A stretch of DNA of 64,000 nucleotides from Pseudonocardia kujensis (GTDB lineage: Bacteria > Actinomycetota > Actinomycetes > Mycobacteriales > Pseudonocardiaceae), in NCBI RefSeq assembly GCF_021283305.1, contig NZ_JAJSOK010000037.1, forward strand, positions 1-64,000, in the 5' to 3' direction. Below, one piece after another: positions 1 to 7,268 of the stretch. The notes beneath the pieces are model-generated. The model was not told the DNA's origin and did not search any database. It saw only the letters and a program-made list of their open reading frames with translations. The stretch's first letter is position 1. Each line of letters starts with the position of its first letter. The translations under genes and the position numbers were made by a program.

Positions 1-102
1 TTCAAAGCCCTGCGCCGGGTCAGCCTCTGCCCCCGCCGCATCGGCGCCATCACCGCCGCTGCGCTCGTCGTCCTGCACCACGAACACGACCGCACAACAT
101 GA
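1..102 (+). CDS. C-terminal end of a DDE transposase (IS5-family-like), partial
   Basis: The first 33 codons form an open frame entering from the left edge and ending in TGA at 100-102. The peptide (FKALRRVSLCPRRIGA, then ITAAALVVLHHEHDRTT) resembles the conserved tail of IS5-type transposases with a DDE_Tnp_4 domain, which end in a similar basic segment followed by LVLLHLE-GRTT. This is recognition from memory of the family; the catalytic domain lies outside the window, so intactness of the element cannot be judged. It directly abuts a truncated reading frame on the same strand, which suggests that the insertion broke the gene downstream. Confidence 0.45.
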   Translation, partial: FKALRRVSLCPRRIGAITAAALVVLHHEHDRTT

Positions 103-117
103 TCAACGGCCTACTGA

Positions 118-360
118 GAAAGGCTCAATATCTGGCCGATCCTAAGCAATTCGAGTCTGTTCAGTACCAATGAGCTGGGGAATTGCGCGGCAACTGGCCC
201 GGATGGCACACGAACCAATGCTGATGTCGCCGCCTTCTGCCGCAGATCGAAATACAAGGTGCGAGCAGCCATGGCAGTGGAACCGTTGATAGACCGAGAC
301 ACTGCGATCGCCATCCAGAGCATTAACGCCCTCCTAACCAGTATCGGATCATCGAGCTGA
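118..360 (+). pseudogene. Truncated 3' remnant of a gene coupled to the helicase downstream (possibly GajA-like)
   Basis: After the stop at 115-117 this frame stays open for 80 codons and ends in TGA at 358-360. The A of that TGA is the first base of the helicase ATG (ATGA-type overlap), the usual sign of two genes translated together. There is no plausible start upstream; the only ATG (271) leaves 29 residues, and the frame begins beside the transposase tail. I therefore read it as the last part of a gene cut off by the IS. In Gabija defence systems a UvrD-like GajB follows the OLD-type nuclease GajA. Whether this peptide is a GajA tail cannot be told from 80 residues. Confidence 0.35.
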
Positions 361-2043
361 TGCTGACTCCGACCGCTAAGCAGATTCTGATCCGCGATCA
401 CCAAAGCCTCGCTCTTCTCGTGACCGCACCAGCCGGATGCGGCAAGACAGAGGCTCTAGCTCTTAGAGTTCTTGGACTAGTTTCTCGGCAAAATATCAAA
501 CACCCGCAGAAGATTCTAGTCACAACGTTCTCAAATCGCGCGCGTGACAACGTTAGAGAGCGACTTCGTGCCCATCTTAGCGGGGCGGCTTTGCGTGACC
601 GTGTAACGGTCTGCAATTTTCATGGACTCAGCGCTAGGATATTTCGTGCACACGCGAATGTTATTGGACTGAACCCACACGCCACCCTCCCAGAGAACGA
701 CTGGGTGGCAGAGCAGTGTCGGGCCCCGGAAGTTGACCTTCGCTGAAGCTGCCTATACACAAGAGGTCCTGCGAACTACAAAACAGCAGGGCCTCAACGA
801 CGACAACGTTGAGTCCGCCCTGGAAAGCATCGGAAACCAGCACGCGATCGAAATCGAAGCCCTCCGAAAATCGGAAGGCAGGCTGACGTACGATGATTTG
901 CCTCGACTATCGGAGCTGATCCTCCAGAATCAACACGTCGCAGATCTGTATCGAAGCCACTTCGCCGCAGTGATTGTCGACGAATTTCAGGACCTGACAC
1001 CGCAACAATTGCGGATAGTCAACAGTATCGGCTTCGGGAAGACCACATATGCGGGCGACCTCGCTCAGGGAATCTACAGCTTCGCTGGATCAGATCCAGT
1101 TTTCGTCTACGAGCGAATCCAAGAAGAGTGCCAGGGTAACCGGATTGAACTTGCTGAGTCGCACCGTTCTTCGCCCGCAGTTCTTGGGTTAGTAAATTCA
1201 CTAGCTCCTATGACCAAGGGCCTAGCGCTCACTAGCGCTGATCCGCTCGCATGGCCAGGTGGTGGACTCGCCGCAGTGTTTGGGTGCGAAAGCACGGACA
1301 GGGAGGCAGCGTGGGCTACGTCGTTCGCTCGGTACACCCTTGAGCGTTCACCCTCACAGCGAATCGCTATCATAGCGAGGCTAAAGTCTCGGCGCCGCTT
1401 TGTTGACGCCGCATTCTCCGAGACGGAGCTTCCAGTACATCGATGGGACAGCGCTGTCCTCGACACCCAGACTGCGAAGATCGTGAAGTCACTACTTGCG
1501 CGGATCGATCCAGTGAGCTTCGCGAAAGCAGACGATCCCATCGAGACGCTGAGGCGTGAAGCTGGCTTCGAAAATGTTCAGGACCCCGCTGACCGAGAGT
1601 CACTAGCGGAGGCACTCGCCTGGTGTTGCGACCTACTACTCGAAGGCGAGACACCCAGTCAGATTCGCTCGAAGGTCTCCGTCGGAGATAAGGATGCGCT
1701 ACTTGAGGCCCCTGGCGTGCACCTGCTAACTGGCCACATCGGCAAGGGCCAGCAGTTTGATTGGGTATTCGTGGTTGGCGCTGAGGAAGGGTGCATTCCA
1801 GACTTCCGAGCAAGTACGGAAGAGCAAATCCTTGAAGAGGCGAGGATCCTGTCTGTGATGATTTCCCGTGCGCGACACGGAGCAATTGTTACACACTCGG
1901 CCAAAGTAGCCGCACAAAACGGGACTATTTACTCCAAGCAAGGGTCACGCTTCCTAGACCTCCTCGCGTCTGCATCACCCTGTGATGGAGACGCAACAGT
2001 GAATTGGATGAAGACGACACCCTGGGACCATGCATCGGGCTAG
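360..2043 (+). pseudogene. Superfamily 1 UvrD/Rep-type helicase (GajB-like size), interrupted by one frameshift
   Basis: Two overlapping frames (360-746 and about 673-2043) together carry a full SF1A helicase of about 555 residues. Part one has motif I (APAGCGKTE, about residue 23) and motif Ia (ILVTTFSNRARDN). Part two has motif II (VIVDEFQDLTPQQ), motif III (GDLAQGIYSFAGSDP), a motif IV-like ESHRSS, motif V (HIGKGQQFDWVFVVGAEEG) and motif VI (SVMISRARHG). All motor motifs are present, so the break near 700-740 (one surplus base, close to gggcccc) looks recent or could be a sequence error. An alternative is a separate start at TTG 733, but motif II would then be separated from the Walker A. 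Length and 2B-poor layout fit stand-alone defence helicases such as GajB better than PcrA. The segment is visibly AT-richer than its surroundings, which suggests transfer. Confidence 0.7.
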
Positions 2044-2324
2044 TACGGGGAGTTGCCGCTGTGAGCGCTCAGAGCCTTGTGGAGGACATTGAGTCGGGTG
2101 AGAGGACTTAGCGACCACGCAGAGCTTCGGCATGGCCCGGATTTGCGAGGCGCCATCCGAGCCGCGTCGATCAGCCGCTCGCCGGACGGGGACCGGCCGG
2201 AGGCCGCATGCCCCGGCCGGCGGGAAGCGGCGCAGCGGCGGAGCCGTCGCCTTGAACAGGTAGAGAAAGTCTGAACCCCTCGGCTCTCGCGCGGTGTTGA
2301 TCGTGGTTCGCCGCGCAGGGCGCG

Positions 2325-2981
2325 TTAGTCGACGCCGGACAGCAGGCCGCGGAGGATCCGGCGGAGCGCGGTCGGCAGGGGGTCGCCGCCTGCCGGGTCG
2401 GGGTTGAGCGCCGCAAGATGTGGGTGGCCGCCCTGCGCGACGACATGGGCGATGAAGCGGGCGCTGCGCATCATGTCGACGGTGGACGCCTCGGCCCGCG
2501 CGGCCGACGCGACGACGGCGTGCAGCATCGCCAAGGCCACCAATTTCTCGCTGTCCGACGCGGGATGGTCTGCGAGAACGGCGAGTACGTACTCGGTGGC
2601 CTCTATGCCGTTGGGTCCGGTCACCGGTCTGGTGAGGGTCAGCTCGGGCAGCCAGGGGTGGCGCCGATGGATCTCGCGGGCCTGGAGCCCGACGTCGACG
2701 AGGTCGTCGAGCCAGTCGCCGGTGGCGTTGTCGAGCGCGAACTCGCCCGCGACGTGATCGGCCATCAGGTCGAGCAGGTCGTCTCGGTTGTCGACGTAGC
2801 GGTAGAGGGTGCCCGCCCCCGTGCCGAGCTCGGCGGCGACGTTGCGCATCGAGACGCCAGGTAGGCCGTCGCGATCCGCCACCCGCACGGCCACCTCGGT
2901 GATCTCTTCCCGCGAACGACTTGCCGGCCGCCCCACGCCGGCACCTTCGGGCCTGAGCCAGATCAGCTCCGACGACTCCAT
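2325..2981 (-). CDS. TetR/AcrR-family transcriptional regulator
   Basis: A 218-residue regulator. The N-terminal helix-turn-helix is clear (EITEVAVRVADRDGLPGVS, then MRNVAAELGTGAGTLYRYVDN), and the remainder is an alpha-helical ligand domain of the type with a tetracyclin-repressor-like C terminus. I start it at ATG 2981; an in-frame ATG at 3011 would place the start inside the operator region. The gene is transcribed away from the c-subunit/glycosyltransferase pair, and the shared 90-base gap contains three copies of a TTGCGAAC-type element. Autoregulation and repression of the divergent pair are therefore the simplest reading. The ligand is unknown; the neighbours suggest a hydrophobic natural product. 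Confidence 0.85.
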   Translation of the reverse strand: MESSELIWLRPEGAGVGRPASRSREEITEVAVRVADRDGLPGVSMRNVAAELGTGAGTLYRYVDNRDDLLDLMADHVAGEFALDNATGDWLDDLVDVGLQAREIHRRHPWLPELTLTRPVTGPNGIEATEYVLAVLADHPASDSEKLVALAMLHAVVASAARAEASTVDMMRSARFIAHVVAQGGHPHLAALNPDPAGGDPLPTALRRILRGLLSGVD

Positions 2982-2990
2982 GACACCCCC

Positions 2991-3054
2991 GTTTGCGAAC
3001 GCCGTGCGCATACCCTGCTCTTGGGTACCGCGTTCGCGAACATTGATTGCGAAC
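2991..3054. promoter_or_regulatory. Probable TetR operator cluster between divergent genes
   Basis: Three related sites occur in the gap between the tetR start and the atpE-like gene: GTTTGCGAAC (2991-3000), the perfect palindrome GTTCGCGAAC (3032-3041) and GATTGCGAAC (3045-3054). A further inverted repeat, TACCC-N7-GGGTA, lies at 3011-3027 between the first two. Repeated short palindromes in a divergent tetR promoter are typical of TetR-family operators. That this TetR binds them is inference. Confidence 0.55.
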
Positions 3055-3073
3055 TAGCAGCGAGGAGCAGGTG

Positions 3074-3283
3074 GTGACTGGATCGATCAGCGTGCTCGGC
3101 TTCGGGCTTACCGTCGTCGGAGTCGGAATCGGCGTGGGGCTGGTCTTCATGGCGTTCATCAACGGGGTGGCGCGCCAGCCGGAAGCCCGCAGCGCCTTGC
3201 AGTCGGTGGCCTTCCTCGGGTTCGCCGGGATCGAGGCACTCGCGATGCTGGGCCTCGTCCTCGTGTTCGCCACTCCGGTGTAG
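3074..3283 (+). CDS. Orphan F0 ATP-synthase subunit c-like proteolipid
   Basis: A 69-residue hairpin of two membrane helices with the hallmarks of the F0 rotor subunit: a glycine-rich first helix (GVGIGVGLVF), the polar loop ARQPEA that contacts the central stalk in genuine c subunits, and a second helix with the ion-carrying carboxylate (GFAGIEALAMLGLVLVF, the Glu). The end FATPV also matches actinobacterial AtpE. GTG 3074 (or GTG 3071) follows GAGGAGCAG. No other ATP synthase gene is nearby, so this is a stand-alone paralogue. It is followed 11 bases later by a glycosyltransferase gene and lies opposite a tetR gene. Because the key Glu is kept, it could assemble into a c-ring. Its role is unknown. 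Confidence 0.8.
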   Translation: MTGSISVLGFGLTVVGVGIGVGLVFMAFINGVARQPEARSALQSVAFLGFAGIEALAMLGLVLVFATPV

Positions 3284-3294
3284 CGAGCACACCC

Positions 3295-4485
3295 GTGAAG
3301 ATCCTGATCCTCGCGCCCGGCACACGAGGCGACGTCGCACCGGCTACCGGGCTCGCCGCAGCGTTCATCGACGACGGTCACGCGGTCAGCATCGTGGCGA
3401 ACGCGGAGTACGAGCACCTCGTGACCGCTGTAGGCGCCAACCACACCCCGATCACCGCGCCCATCGCGCCTCCGACGGACGGAGCGACCGGGAAGCCCGG
3501 CGTGCGCGGGTATCTCGGCACACTGCGCGCTTATATGGACCAGGCAGCTACCGCCGCCCTCACGGCGAGCCCCGGCGTCGGAGTCGTGCTGGCCAACGCC
3601 ATCTCCCCGTACGGCCACGACATCGCCGCGGCTCTCGGTGTGCCCTCTGCCGAGGCGCTCCTTCAGCCCGCGCAGCCGAGCAGCGCCTATCCCCCAATGA
3701 TCTTCTCCGGACGAGACCTCGGCGGGCTCGGCAACCGGGTCGCCGGACACCTCGCCGCCCGCATCCCGGCCCCCTACGACGCCGCCTGCGCACGGATCCG
3801 AGCCGAGCTGGGCTTACCGAAGGAACCGCGGGCGAAGGCGCAGCGCCGCCGACGAGCGCAGGGGATACGCGTCCACCACGGGATCAGCCCAGCCGTCCTC
3901 CCACGCCCGGCGGACTGGCCCGCGAGGCTGTCCCTCGACGGGTTCTGGTGGACACCGGACAGCGGCGAGCTGTCGGCCGAGCTGGAGGACTTCCTCGCCG
4001 CGGGACCGCCGCCGATCGTCGTGTCGCTGGGCAGCCTGCCCTCCGGTCACGACGCCGTAGCCGAAGCGCTACAGCGGTCCGGGATCAGAGCAGTCGTGCA
4101 GGGCATGGGCGACCTCCTCGCCGACGACCCGAACATCCTCTCCGTCGAAGACGTCCCTCACCATCTGCTCTTCCCGCGGGCCGCCGCGGTCGTGCACCAG
4201 GCCGGGGCAGGGGTCACCGCGTCGGCGCTGCGGGCCGGTGTCCCGTCGGTCCCGATTCCGATGCACACCGACCAGCCTTTCTGGGGACGACGCCTGGCAG
4301 CACTCGGAGCCGGTACCGCACCCCTGCCCGCCAAGAAGCTCCAACCCGGTGCCCTCGTCGCCGCTATCGAGACAGCACGAACCAGCAAGCAACTGCGTGC
4401 CGGTGCCCGAGCGATCGCGGCCGCGGTGCGCGACGAGGACGGAACACGGCCGCTTCGAGACTGGGTCAAGAACATCAACCGCTGA
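3295..4485 (+). CDS. GT1-family glycosyltransferase (macrolide / sterol glucosyltransferase type)
   Basis: A 396-residue GT-B enzyme. The N-terminal acceptor domain begins MKILILAPGTRGDVAPATGL, as in erythromycin/vancomycin-type and sterol 3-beta-glucosyltransferases. The C-terminal donor domain has the nucleotide-sugar signature: VSLGSLPSG (about residue 240), VVHQAGAGVTASALRAGVP and MHTDQPFWGRRLAALG, with the usual His, the acidic/Gln pair and the WG motif. It should transfer a hexose from an NDP-sugar to a hydrophobic acceptor. GTG 3295 starts 11 bases after the c-subunit-like gene, so the two are probably co-transcribed from the operator-bearing promoter. The acceptor cannot be deduced; antibiotic inactivation (Mgt/OleD-like) is one option and lipid or sterol glucosylation another. 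Confidence 0.85.
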   Translation: MKILILAPGTRGDVAPATGLAAAFIDDGHAVSIVANAEYEHLVTAVGANHTPITAPIAPPTDGATGKPGVRGYLGTLRAYMDQAATAALTASPGVGVVLANAISPYGHDIAAALGVPSAEALLQPAQPSSAYPPMIFSGRDLGGLGNRVAGHLAARIPAPYDAACARIRAELGLPKEPRAKAQRRRRAQGIRVHHGISPAVLPRPADWPARLSLDGFWWTPDSGELSAELEDFLAAGPPPIVVSLGSLPSGHDAVAEALQRSGIRAVVQGMGDLLADDPNILSVEDVPHHLLFPRAAAVVHQAGAGVTASALRAGVPSVPIPMHTDQPFWGRRLAALGAGTAPLPAKKLQPGALVAAIETARTSKQLRAGARAIAAAVRDEDGTRPLRDWVKNINR

Positions 4486-4569
4486 CATCGGAGACCTCGC
4501 AGCGTGACCGACAGAGGGCCCGATGATCACGATGCATAGGTGTGAGCCGTCTTCGGATCTCGAACGAGA

Positions 4570-5244
4570 CTAGGAGGCACGGACGAGCTCGATCATCGAC
4601 GTTATCAAGGCGTCGGGCTCGAACGAGCCGAGCGCTCGCTCCTTGCCGGGCTTGTTCGCGTAGGCGATGACAGCGACTCCGGCGGCTCGCGCTGCCTGGA
4701 TGTCCGTGATCGAGTCTCCGACGAGCACTGCCTCGGACGGCTTCGCCGCGAGGTCGTCCAGGGCTCGATAAAGCAAGACCGGATCCGGCTTCAGATCGTC
4801 GGCCCGCGCCCGAGTCCGACCGACCACCCCGTCCACCCGGCCATCAGGTCGTGACCCTCGACGAACGCACCGATCGCCGCCTCGGAGTTGTTGCTGACGA
4901 TCGTGATCGTGTGATCGCTGACACGAAGGGCGGCTACGGCCTCGGCCGCACCGGGAGTGGGCGGCGCAACACGCACCGCATCAACTTCGTAGGCGGCGAG
5001 AGCGCGTTCGCCTGCCTCGGCCTGCTCGGGCTGCAGTCTCGTCCAGGCGTACCGCAGCACGTCGAACGGGTCCTCGGAATAGCTGGCGGCGTGGTCGCCC
5101 ATGCGACGCCACTCCGCGACCCCGAGTGCACGACGCACCGCGTCGGCGGCGTGCCGGCTCCCCCTGCGTGCCGAAGACGGCGCAGACCGGGCCGCCGAAG
5201 TCGAGCAGGACGTGTCGCGGCTCCTCGAGGAGCCGGGTCAGGTC
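4570..5244 (-). pseudogene. HAD-superfamily phosphatase/hydrolase, broken by two frameshifts
   Basis: Three reading frames on the minus strand add up to one HAD hydrolase of about 220 residues. The N-terminal piece (from about 5244) has the nucleophile loop HVLLDFGGPVCAVFG. The middle piece (5138 to about 4835) has VAPPTPGAAEAVAAL and the second motif TIVSNNS. The last piece (about 4836 to 4570) has the motif III Lys context DDLKPDPVLLYRAL and the acidic motif VLVGDSITDIQAARAAGV. The frame changes near 5160 and again near 4836. No good start codon exists at the 5' end, which nearly touches the integrase remnant on the other strand. All catalytic motifs survive, so the decay may be recent. Confidence 0.7.
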
Positions 5245-5284
5245 ACCGGGAGAAGGGACGCGCGACGCTGGCCCACACGCTGTC

Positions 5285-6109
5285 ACGGTCTCGCGCCTCG
5301 ACTGGCTCGTCGTCGAGGTCCACGATCGCTTCGGCACAGCAGCCGCGAAGACGACCCGCACTGTGCTCAGCAGAATGATCCGCCTGGCCGTCCGGCACGA
5401 CGTCCTGGAGCGCGACTTGGTGCGAGACGTCGGCCGGATGGAGAGCGACACCTCGTCGGCCCGCGCCCTCACCATGGACGAGGCACGTGACCTGCCGGCG
5501 CAGCTGCACGCCGATCAGCTGCCAGGACTGGGACCTGTTCGACTTCACCGACTTCATGCTCGCGACACGGATCGGCGAGGCGTCCGCGATGACCTGGGCC
5601 GCGCTCGACCTCGATGCGGCAACGGCAGAGGTCCGGGGCACTGTGGTCCGGATCAACGGTGAGCGCCTGGTGATCAAGCCGCGGCCGAAGAGCAAGAGCG
5701 GCTTCTGGAAGCTGGAGCTGCCGACCTGGGCGGTGGGGATGCTCGTGCGCCGTCGGGCCGCCGCCGCTCCGAACCGGTGGGACGCCGTGTTCACCTCGCC
5801 GAACGGCTCCGCGACCCGAGCAACACTCAGTCCGATCTTCGGAAGGTGTTCACCGACGCCGGCTACGACTGGGTGACCTCGCACGTCTACCGCAAGACCG
5901 TGGCGACGCTGATGGACCAGGCCGGCCTCACCGCCCGCCAGGCGGCCGACCAGCTCGGCCACTCCAAGGTCTCGATGACGCAGGACAACTACTTCGGGCG
6001 GAAGGTCGCGCGGACCGGAGCGGCAGCCGTCTTGGAGATCTTCGGGCCCGACACGCAGTTTGTCCGGACGAGCAGGTCGAATCCCGGATCGGGTGAACTG
6101 TCGGGTTAG
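5285..6109 (+). pseudogene. Tyrosine recombinase (integrase), 5'-truncated and frameshifted
   Basis: Homology to phage/ICE integrases starts abruptly near 5285 (core-binding helices RLDWLVVEVHD, KTTRTVLSRMIRLAVRHDVL), without the N-terminal arm domain. It then jumps frame near 5515 to DFTDFMLATRIGEASAMTW, which holds the first catalytic Arg in RIGEA, and again near 5815 to the final block. That block has the HxxR motif (HVYRKTVATLMD), the second His (LGHSK) and the nucleophilic Tyr (DNYFGRK). The expected two residues before RIGE appear to be missing. So the catalytic residues exist but in different frames, and the gene is dead as written. It points toward the tRNA-Lys gene about 530 bases downstream, a typical target of such enzymes. 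Confidence 0.8.
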
Positions 6110-6149
6110 CGGTGCCTGCTGCTGATCTTGTTGGTTCAAAGTTTCTCAG

Positions 6150-6548
6150 ATGAAGCGCCTGCTCGTCGCAAGCCTGCTGACCCTTGGATTGATAGCAGCA
6201 GTGGCAGCCTGCGGCTCCAGCTCCTTCGCCCTTCGTGGCGCTGTCAGCATCGATATCAACGGCCGCTCCGTCATCGGAGGGCCGGAGATGTGCAGTGGGT
6301 TCTTCGGTTACGGCGATATCACCGAGGGCGCAGCGGTCACTGTGTACGACTCGTCGGGCAAGATCATTGCGACTGGCAAACTGCAGAAGGGAACAGCGCC
6401 CGACCGGCAGGTCTGCAGGCTCCCGTTCGAGGTAGCCAACGTGCCCGGCGGAGAAGACTTCTATCAGATTGAGGTCGCCCAGCGCGGGCGTGCGACCTTC
6501 AGCGCTGAGGAAGCCAAGTCGGGCAACATCAACATGGGCGCCGGCTAG
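6150..6548 (+). CDS. Small putative lipoprotein
   Basis: A 132-residue protein with a textbook lipoprotein signal: MKRLLVASLLTLGLIAAVAAC, with Cys 21 as the lipidation site. The mature part has two more cysteines (EMCSGFF, RQVCRLPF) that could form a disulfide, and a beta-rich middle (AVTVYDSSGKIIATGKL, FYQIEVAQRGRATFSAEE). It resembles small actinobacterial lipoproteins of unknown function often seen near integrated elements. It lies between the dead integrase and tRNA-Lys, so it may be island cargo. No function is assigned. Confidence 0.75.
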   Translation: MKRLLVASLLTLGLIAAVAACGSSSFALRGAVSIDINGRSVIGGPEMCSGFFGYGDITEGAAVTVYDSSGKIIATGKLQKGTAPDRQVCRLPFEVANVPGGEDFYQIEVAQRGRATFSAEEAKSGNINMGAG

Positions 6549-6641
6549 GTCTGCATGCTCCCAGTGAAGCCAATACTGGGGTATTCCGGGGGGCTGATCA
6601 TGGCCCGGACCCGGGGCCGAAGCCCTGACCTGGCGTTGGGG

Positions 6642-6714
6642 TGGGCCCCCAGGGGATCGAACCCTGAACCCGCGGATTAAAAGTCCGCTGCTCTGCCGAT
6701 TGAGCTAGAGGCCC
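6642..6714 (-). tRNA. tRNA-Lys, anticodon TTT
   Basis: On the minus strand the sequence folds as a complete 73-base cloverleaf. The acceptor 5' strand GGGCCTC pairs with GGGGCCC (one U-G pair) and A is the discriminator. The D arm is GCTC...GAGC, the anticodon stem is GCGGA/TCCGC around the loop CTTTTAA, and the T arm is CAGGG-TTCGATC-CCCTG. The anticodon is TTT, giving lysine. CCA is not fully encoded (CC follows). Its 3' end faces the decayed integrase and the accessory region, so it is the likely attachment site of the former island. Confidence 0.95.
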
Positions 6715-6798
6715 CGGCCGGGCCCGGGCGCTGCCCAGGTGTCGACCGCGGTCGAGCCTACTGGACGCGCGGGCGGTGGCCGGGGAGCGAAGGGCACC

Positions 6799-7221
6799 TC
6801 ATGCGCAGAGCGGGGTCGTGGCGGCGATGGGGCGGTAGTCCAGGACTGCGCCGCCGGTCGGGAAGCCGGCGAGGTCGTCGGCCACCAGGGGCCTCACGCC
6901 TGCCACGTAGCCGTGCGCGCCGCCGGCGCCGAACGGATCATGACCGGCGTCCCAGCAGCGCGAGTCGAAGGTCGTGAACTGCCCGCCGCAGTGGGTACAC
7001 GCTGAGCTCGTCGGAGACGCCGAGCTCGGCCTCGTCGACACGGCCGGGCAGGACGGTCCTGTGGCCGGGTGCTCGATCACCTGCGAGGGCACCGGCATCA
7101 CTGTGCGGGAGGGAGCCGCCGCTGGGCTGGGTGCGGCGAGTTCGGGCGGTGCAGGGGAGGCCGAACAGGCGGCCGACAGCGCCAGACCGAGCCCGACCAC
7201 CGTCCTTCGGCAGGCCCTCAC
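6799..7221 (-). CDS. Putative secreted or lipid-anchored protein of unknown function
   Basis: A protein of about 140 residues with a twin-arginine-like start (RACRRTVVGLGLALSAACSAS), i.e. a signal peptide with a weak lipobox. A Pro/Ala-rich linker follows, then a compact C-terminal domain with four cysteines (CTHCGGQFTTFDSRCW ... PLCA). The start is uncertain: GTG 7221 is used here, but GTG 7236 or the ATG at 7275 are possible; the last would overlap the divergent dus gene. Conserved spacing of the cysteines suggests disulfides outside the cell. I do not recognise the family. Confidence 0.6.
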   Translation of the reverse strand: MRACRRTVVGLGLALSAACSASPAPPELAAPSPAAAPSRTVMPVPSQVIEHPATGPSCPAVSTRPSSASPTSSACTHCGGQFTTFDSRCWDAGHDPFGAGGAHGYVAGVRPLVADDLAGFPTGGAVLDYRPIAATTPLCA

Positions 7222-7268
7222 CCCCTCGTCCCACACCGCCGTGACGCGCACGTGGACAATGGGATCCC

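Noticed and set aside
2044..2324. Small plus- or minus-strand genes after the helicase
   Set aside because: Several short frames exist on both strands but none has a ribosome site and a plausible protein; it looks like junction DNA.
4486..4569. Gene between the glycosyltransferase and the HAD remnant
   Set aside because: Too short and with no start, ribosome site or conserved sequence.
5101..5490. A separate small gene overlapping the HAD and integrase remnants
   Set aside because: Arg-rich, without domain; it is an alternative frame of the two pseudogenes.
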